A stretch of DNA of 64,000 nucleotides from Tritrichomonas musculus. Its lineage: Eukaryota; Parabasalia; Tritrichomonadida; Tritrichomonadidae. Under the pieces are notes generated by a model that was not told the origin of the DNA, did no database searches, and saw nothing but the letters and a program-made list of their open reading frames with translations. Where the stretch lies: NCBI GenBank assembly GCA_039105265.1, contig JAPFFF010000007.1, positions 4,464,001-4,528,000 of the forward strand. The letters are read 5' to 3'. Below, one piece after another: positions 58,996 to 64,000 of the stretch; within the stretch, counting starts at the first letter, position 1, and every line of letters begins with the position of its first letter. A program made the translations under genes and the position numbers.

Positions 58996-61900
58996 ATGAC
59001 AATTAATGTAAAAAAAATTAAAATGAATGAAATCCAATTTATTTCTCACTTAAAAGGGCTTAATCTCGATCAAAATATTCCAAAACTCGAAAAGAAAATT
59101 AAAAACGACATAACAGAACTGATAAACGTAACTAATCAAATTAAAATCGAAAATTTTTTATCGGGAGATTTATCTGATCTTTTAACAGTAAATTATATAG
59201 ATATTATTAATTCAATCAAGCGCAAGCCAACAAGGATATATAGCAATTTTACAGGAATGAATTCAGGTATTATATTGGAATGGATTATGAGTATTTTACA
59301 AAATCCTGAAGCATATGCAAGTTTTGTTGTTAAATATTTTCGAACCAATAACAAAAATCTGAATTATTTTTCGGCAATTACTTTTCCATGTCTTTTCCAC
59401 CATTTTTTCACTGAAGATTTCCAGAAGCTTAGCTATCGATTTTTACTCTCAATGCTAGAAACTGGAGATATAGGAACTTTCTGGTATTTTTGCTTAAGTT
59501 TTATTGAATCGTCTTCCAATTTTTCAACCGTTTTATGGACAAACTTCTTAAATCTAAACCAAAATCAAAGTATTTTTTTTACCAAAAGTCATATCTCGCC
59601 AGGAGATTCAAATCAAAATCAGCTTGCTTACCAGCCCAAAATTCAAAGAAGTCAAATTTTTTTTCTTTTCTTAAAATGTCTCAAAACCGCATCTACAGCG
59701 CTTTCAGTATACCAACAGCAAATTGTTAAAAAGTTTTTTGAAGCTAATGCGCCCACTTGCGCTTTTTTTCTATGCAAATATTTTATTGAACGTTCTTTTT
59801 TCTGGTTCCGAGGCAATGAGCCTGATCAAAAAGGTCAAATTTCATCAGAAATGCATTCCGGATCTTCAAAATCTTCGTCAGATCGATCTGCCAATAATCC
59901 TTTTCTGAGCGAAAATTCATTATCTTATAGTTCCAAAAACGAGTCAAACAGTTCATATGACGAATCTATTTCATATAAAAATGATCTATATAGTGGTAAG
60001 AATGCAGCTTTTGCTCGCTCTCTCAACGAGGAAATCATTAAAATTCTCGAATATGCAGCCCTCAATCCAAAATCCCCACAATTTACAAAAATTGTTAATG
60101 TTTTAACTACAAGCAATTATTCAAGATTTGTTCCGAATATCGTAGGAAGTCATACAAATTTTATATTAAGCCCACGCGATTGCTACTTAATTCAAGAAAT
60201 TATCAGACAAAACTTGCATGATTTAGAAGAAGAATCAAAGAAAAATGGAAACGAGGGAAAAGATTCAAGCTCAATTATTAATAATATTAATTTTGTTAAA
60301 GTTTTCCCATTAACTACAGATTCTTTTAACAATTTTGCTCCAATGTCTATGGAAATACCTCTTGTTAGTTTTTTCGAAGTATATAAAGATAAAAAACTCA
60401 ACAATTTCAATTCTTTTGATTCAAATTCAAAAGATTTATCATTATTTGATATAAAAAATGATAAATTGCAAAAACTTCTAGACTTAGCTATGTTTAATCG
60501 TTTTATCGAGAATGAATTGTCAAAGCGAAAATTTGAGCAATCAAGGTCGCATTTTTGTTTTGCATCAAAACTTCTGCAAAAAAATCAATTTGTCAAACGT
60601 AAAATGATTGATTTTAACAGTTTTTATGGATATTTTCAAACTAATAGAATTAAGAGGCATACCCATTCTGATCAGACTGCTTTTAATGAAAACAAAGGAA
60701 ATAAAGCCAAAAAGGGAATTACAAGTCATAAAAGTTACTATGGTAATAATGCATCAAATCTTTTTGATTTGCCTATCCTATCAATCCCACCATTAAGTCC
60801 AGAGCCTAAAACTTCGCGATGTCCTCTTTCTAATACGGTTAACACTAGTTATAAGCATGAATCAAGTGATTCTGCTCATTCTTTTCAAGAAAAGAAAATT
60901 AATCGAAAAGTTGTTTTCAATACAAATTACGATGATGATTTACAAGATACTCCATTTAGTTTACAATATGCATCTTCGACACACCGTCGAAGGCAAACCT
61001 ATTTTCATTCACAAACAAATTTGAAGATAACAAGCGATTTTGGCTATAACAATGAAGAATATGTAATGAAAACTGAAGTTAAAAATAAGAAAAGATCTTC
61101 TTTTTATAATGAAAAGAGTTTTCAGACAAATTCATATAATAATCATTCTGATCCTAATAACACTATTTCTAATAATAATAATCAAAATGATAATGATGGC
61201 AATCAGGCTAGCGAAAAAGAAAAGCCAAAAAAGAAAGACTTAAAAAAGGAGAAGAAAAAATTAAAAAAGGAGAAAAGAAAAGAAAAGAAGCAAGCAAAGA
61301 AAGAAAAGAATGAAGAGAGAAAAAACAAAGAAAAGATTAAAGATGATGAAAAAGAAGAAAAGAGAGAAGAAAAGATTTTAATGAAAGAAGTTGAGCATAA
61401 AGAGAAAAAAGAGAAAAAAGAATTTTCGAAACTAAAAAAGGAAGAAGAAAAATTGAAAAAAATTCGGAAAAAAAAGGAAAAGAGAAGAGAAAAAATGCGA
61501 AAAGACCAAGAAAAAAAAATTAAGAAAAATTCTGAAATTTCATTATCTGATTCATTTAATAATGACGATAATAATGATGATGATTCTCTTGAAGTATCCA
61601 ATAATAACCAAATTGAGAGTCGAATGAGATCGAAATCTGATAATAATGACATAGATGAAAATTCAAATATATTTCCTAATCAAGGTGATTCAAGCGATCA
61701 TGAATCATCGCAGGAATCTCAACGTCATTATAATTCTTCAATTGGTGAAAATGAAAATAGCTCTGAAGATGAAAATATTGACGACAAAAAGGTTAGCGAA
61801 AATATAAAGTTAAAAAAATCGAAAAAGAAGAAAAGAGAATATACCGATGAGAACATTGATTCTTATGTCAGTAGTAGTATTCTTTTGACTACATGTGATA

Positions 61901-62931
61901 GACAAAAAAATGTGACTCCAATTTTAAATAATTTGATTCCGCAAATTGAAAACAACGAAAGCCAACTCATACTTTACTGTATTAAAATAAATGATTTTGA
62001 ATTCAAAAGTAGAAGGGTTAACAAGATCACAACGCAATACGGTCAACTGATTAATTCGCTTAGAATAAGAAAGATAAGAAAATATACCATTTGTCATTCA
62101 AACTGGATTAGTGCTGCAAATCTTCTCGCCAACGAAATTGATTTTATGAGTGATTTTAATATAGGAACTGCAATTATTATATTTTGTCAAATTTGTAAAT
62201 TTTTTTCCCCTCTCTCTACTTATGGCCAAACTTCTACTGGTAGTATACCAACTCTTTTTCCATCTTCATCAAATGGTTCAGCAGAAAACAATATTTCAGG
62301 TAATCGTAAACTATTGAGGTCTAAGAGCCTAGAAAAATTCAGGAAAAATAAGAAAAACATAAAATTGGATAAAAGCATTCATCAAAGTATTAGCCATTAT
62401 GAAAATTTACCTAATCTAAGTATTAAAGAAGAGGAAAGTGGTTTTAAAATTGAAAATGAAAAAATAAATAATGAAGAAAATAAAAAACGAAATAATAGTG
62501 ATACTGATTCAATCTTCGATATTTATTCATACAGTGGATATAAAGATCATGAAGATAGTGAAAATACATATTCTGATATTAATGATTCGACATTATCAAA
62601 TTCATTTAATATGATAAAAGATTACAAAGATGACACAAATAATAGTCAAATTTTCATTTTTCCTCCAAGTTTGATCAACAAAGATGTTGTTAAATTTTTA
62701 AAATTTGTCTTAATGCTCTCTCATACTGATTGTTTTATCCAATACTTTACTTGGATTTCAAAAGTTCTTGTTGTTTTCCCTCAAATTAAAAATCTTCTTG
62801 GTCAGATCTATGGTATAGATGTTTCGCATCTTGAAATGGCCTTTAAAATCCTTCTTTCAAAAATTGATTTGTCATTATTGATTAAGATCAGAGAAGAAGT
62901 ATTTAAAGAAGCAAGAAAACCAGGGAAGTAA
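58996..62931 (+). CDS. Large protein with charged low-complexity centre, unknown function
   Basis: A 1,311-codon frame. I do not recognise the family. The N-terminal region (about 1-280) is hydrophobic-helical, with aromatic-rich segments such as FPCLFHHFFTEDFQKLSYRF, suggesting an alpha-helical repeat domain. A Ser-rich region follows. A strongly basic Lys/Glu stretch at about 735-840 is likely a long single helix or coiled coil. The C-terminal part resumes globular character (LILYCIKINDFEF; SNWISAANLLANEIDFMSDF) and ends in amphipathic helices. No transmembrane segment is convincing. The ATG at 58996 is used; ATG at 59023 (MNEIQFISHL) is an equal alternative. A cytoplasmic scaffold is a guess only. 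Confidence 0.75.
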   Translation: MTINVKKIKMNEIQFISHLKGLNLDQNIPKLEKKIKNDITELINVTNQIKIENFLSGDLSDLLTVNYIDIINSIKRKPTRIYSNFTGMNSGIILEWIMSILQNPEAYASFVVKYFRTNNKNLNYFSAITFPCLFHHFFTEDFQKLSYRFLLSMLETGDIGTFWYFCLSFIESSSNFSTVLWTNFLNLNQNQSIFFTKSHISPGDSNQNQLAYQPKIQRSQIFFLFLKCLKTASTALSVYQQQIVKKFFEANAPTCAFFLCKYFIERSFFWFRGNEPDQKGQISSEMHSGSSKSSSDRSANNPFLSENSLSYSSKNESNSSYDESISYKNDLYSGKNAAFARSLNEEIIKILEYAALNPKSPQFTKIVNVLTTSNYSRFVPNIVGSHTNFILSPRDCYLIQEIIRQNLHDLEEESKKNGNEGKDSSSIINNINFVKVFPLTTDSFNNFAPMSMEIPLVSFFEVYKDKKLNNFNSFDSNSKDLSLFDIKNDKLQKLLDLAMFNRFIENELSKRKFEQSRSHFCFASKLLQKNQFVKRKMIDFNSFYGYFQTNRIKRHTHSDQTAFNENKGNKAKKGITSHKSYYGNNASNLFDLPILSIPPLSPEPKTSRCPLSNTVNTSYKHESSDSAHSFQEKKINRKVVFNTNYDDDLQDTPFSLQYASSTHRRRQTYFHSQTNLKITSDFGYNNEEYVMKTEVKNKKRSSFYNEKSFQTNSYNNHSDPNNTISNNNNQNDNDGNQASEKEKPKKKDLKKEKKKLKKEKRKEKKQAKKEKNEERKNKEKIKDDEKEEKREEKILMKEVEHKEKKEKKEFSKLKKEEEKLKKIRKKKEKRREKMRKDQEKKIKKNSEISLSDSFNNDDNNDDDSLEVSNNNQIESRMRSKSDNNDIDENSNIFPNQGDSSDHESSQESQRHYNSSIGENENSSEDENIDDKKVSENIKLKKSKKKKREYTDENIDSYVSSSILLTTCDRQKNVTPILNNLIPQIENNESQLILYCIKINDFEFKSRRVNKITTQYGQLINSLRIRKIRKYTICHSNWISAANLLANEIDFMSDFNIGTAIIIFCQICKFFSPLSTYGQTSTGSIPTLFPSSSNGSAENNISGNRKLLRSKSLEKFRKNKKNIKLDKSIHQSISHYENLPNLSIKEEESGFKIENEKINNEENKKRNNSDTDSIFDIYSYSGYKDHEDSENTYSDINDSTLSNSFNMIKDYKDDTNNSQIFIFPPSLINKDVVKFLKFVLMLSHTDCFIQYFTWISKVLVVFPQIKNLLGQIYGIDVSHLEMAFKILLSKIDLSLLIKIREEVFKEARKPGK

Positions 62932-63235
62932 TTTTAATCATTGGTTTAGGTAAGAATTCTACCATTTATATTATATTATATTATATATTATTTGTTATTT
63001 TTTGTATTGTTTTTAATAAATAGAATTTTATTACATATATATATTTTCAAGTTTATTATATAAATTTTGATCAAGAGCTGCATGCTCTAAAATGATTTCA
63101 GGATTCATTAAATAGTTGTTTTTAAAATAATAATCTTAACTTGTTCATGTAAAAGATGATTTGTTTTATTTATAAAATAAAATAAATATATACCGCATTT
63201 GATATTAACATTAAAAAATAATAGTGTTAATTGCA
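62932..63235. other. Convergent spacer, AT-rich
   Basis: TATTATATTATATT-type simple sequence near 62965-62995 and (TA) near 63035-63050. No gene is seen. Confidence 0.5.
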
Positions 63236-64000
63236 TCAGTTGTCAATATACTCTCCAATATTTCTTTTTAAAACTTCAAATAATTCGTTAAAGTCGTCAC
63301 ATTCGTTATATTGGTCAGGATTTTCGGAAAAATTGACTATTTCTGTAAAAAAATATGGATACTTTGTTGAGAAATCTGGAATAAGATTAAAAATGCGAAC
63401 AAAACTGGTAAGTGCATGGACGATAATTTTCTTTTTTGAAGCACTTAAAACTTCGAAAATAAAATCAATCAAATTATTATTTGATATTATTTTTGATAGA
63501 ATATTTAATTCAGCATAGTACATGACTGAAAGAAGGCAGTAGCAAAGCGATTTTTGAGATTGAAATGTCAATTCTTTATTTATTGCTATGCACCAATCAA
63601 AAAAATTAATATCATATAATGATTTAATTATAGAGTTTTGCTGAGAATATAAAACATTTGTTATATAATAGAAAAATCCTTCGAAATATTCTTCATCTTT
63701 GAGATTCCTATTCATTATTTTAATGCAAACTTCAATAAAATTAAAATTCGCAATAATTTCATTTGATATTGGTGAATTTAATAAAGAAAGCTTTCCAAGA
63801 AAGTAAAATGAAGAAGAAACGAAAATAGAAAAAGGTACGTTGTCATTCAAAATCTGATAAATATGCGCAATAAATCCCGATTCAATCAGCATTGATAGGT
63901 TGATTTTCTCTAAAATCAAAGAAACATTTGCTAGAACGTCTTCAACTTGTATCGCATAGAACGTATATTGATCACTTTTGGTAAAAAATTCTGTGACTTT
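63236..64000 (-). CDS. 3' part of a helical-repeat (ARM/HEAT-like) protein
   Basis: The minus-strand frame is open from the window edge to a stop at about 63238; the start lies beyond 64000. The visible roughly 254 residues consist of amphipathic helices about 35-45 residues apart (FYFLGKLSLLNSPISNEII, CYCLLSVMYYAELNILSKII, VHALTSFVRIFNLIPDF). This is the pattern of an armadillo-like solenoid, common as the C-terminal part of trichomonad TKL kinases. The kinase part, if present, is outside the window. The function is unknown. Confidence 0.7.
   Translation of the reverse strand, partial: KVTEFFTKSDQYTFYAIQVEDVLANVSLILEKINLSMLIESGFIAHIYQILNDNVPFSIFVSSSFYFLGKLSLLNSPISNEIIANFNFIEVCIKIMNRNLKDEEYFEGFFYYITNVLYSQQNSIIKSLYDINFFDWCIAINKELTFQSQKSLCYCLLSVMYYAELNILSKIISNNNLIDFIFEVLSASKKKIIVHALTSFVRIFNLIPDFSTKYPYFFTEIVNFSENPDQYNECDDFNELFEVLKRNIGEYIDN

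Noticed and set aside
1-64000. tRNA, rRNA or snRNA genes
   Set aside because: I looked for cloverleaf landmarks such as GGTTCGAATCC-type T-arms and saw none. A covariance-model search would be needed to exclude small RNAs fully.

Overview
This 64 kb window is eukaryotic nuclear DNA from a parabasalid flagellate, most probably a Tritrichomonas-like trichomonad. The evidence is long intronless reading frames in very AT-rich DNA, TCA-type initiator motifs just upstream of start codons, and trichomonad-style families: a TKL kinase with an alpha-solenoid tail, a chlamydial-Pmp-like surface protein, a BspA-type leucine-rich repeat relic and a Polinton/Maverick relic. The species assignment is inference.

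Layout. 0-4.5 kb: 3' end of a thioredoxin, a RING-H2 protein (-), and a PP2A B56 regulatory subunit (+) split by a long Asn-rich insertion. 4.9-7 kb: decayed cysteine-rich membrane protein gene. 7.7-9.1 kb: BTB-like/coiled-coil protein. 9.1-11.8 kb: gene desert with a 22-bp satellite and fold-back sequences. 11.8-16.7 kb: an ORP sterol/lipid-transfer protein, an ARL13B-like ciliary GTPase and the Pmp-like surface protein. 16.8-18.7 kb: 38-bp tandem repeats, a DUF2000 gene (-), a MITE-like palindromic element and a kinase relic. 19.1-20.8 kb: pyruvate/indolepyruvate decarboxylase (-). 20.8-23.4 kb: decayed fragments. 23.4-29.2 kb: a shortened, broken Polinton with nearly identical 385-bp terminal repeats and 5-bp flanking repeats. 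30-34.3 kb: TKL kinase and a Dsc3/TMUB-like Ubl membrane protein. 34.4-37.5 kb: a disrupted E1 ubiquitin-activating enzyme gene (-). 37.7-41.9 kb: a six-helix membrane protein and a WDR7-like WD40 protein. 42.2-42.5 kb: BspA relic. 42.6-51.8 kb: a giant 3,056-residue ubiquitin-specific protease (-), head to head with a CAMSAP/Patronin-type protein (51.9-55.2 kb). 55.6-56.0 kb: a second MITE-like element. 56.6-64 kb: class I cyclic nucleotide phosphodiesterase, a large charged protein of unknown function, and the 3' end of a solenoid-like gene (-).

The genes do not form operons; each has its own short upstream region. Two functional themes recur. One is ubiquitin handling: RING protein, Dsc3-like protein, E1 and USP. 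The other is microtubules and cilia: CAMSAP-like and ARL13B-like.

The strongest discovery candidate is the CAMSAP-like protein. It has both the N-terminal CAMSAP-type region and a C-terminal CKK microtubule minus-end-binding domain, in a lineage known for its axostyle and pelta microtubule arrays. Several starts are problematic: the B56 and TKL kinase frames lack an in-frame ATG. For the kinase, a T13 homopolymer lies between a well-placed ATG and the open frame. Identifications rest on motif recognition, without any database search.
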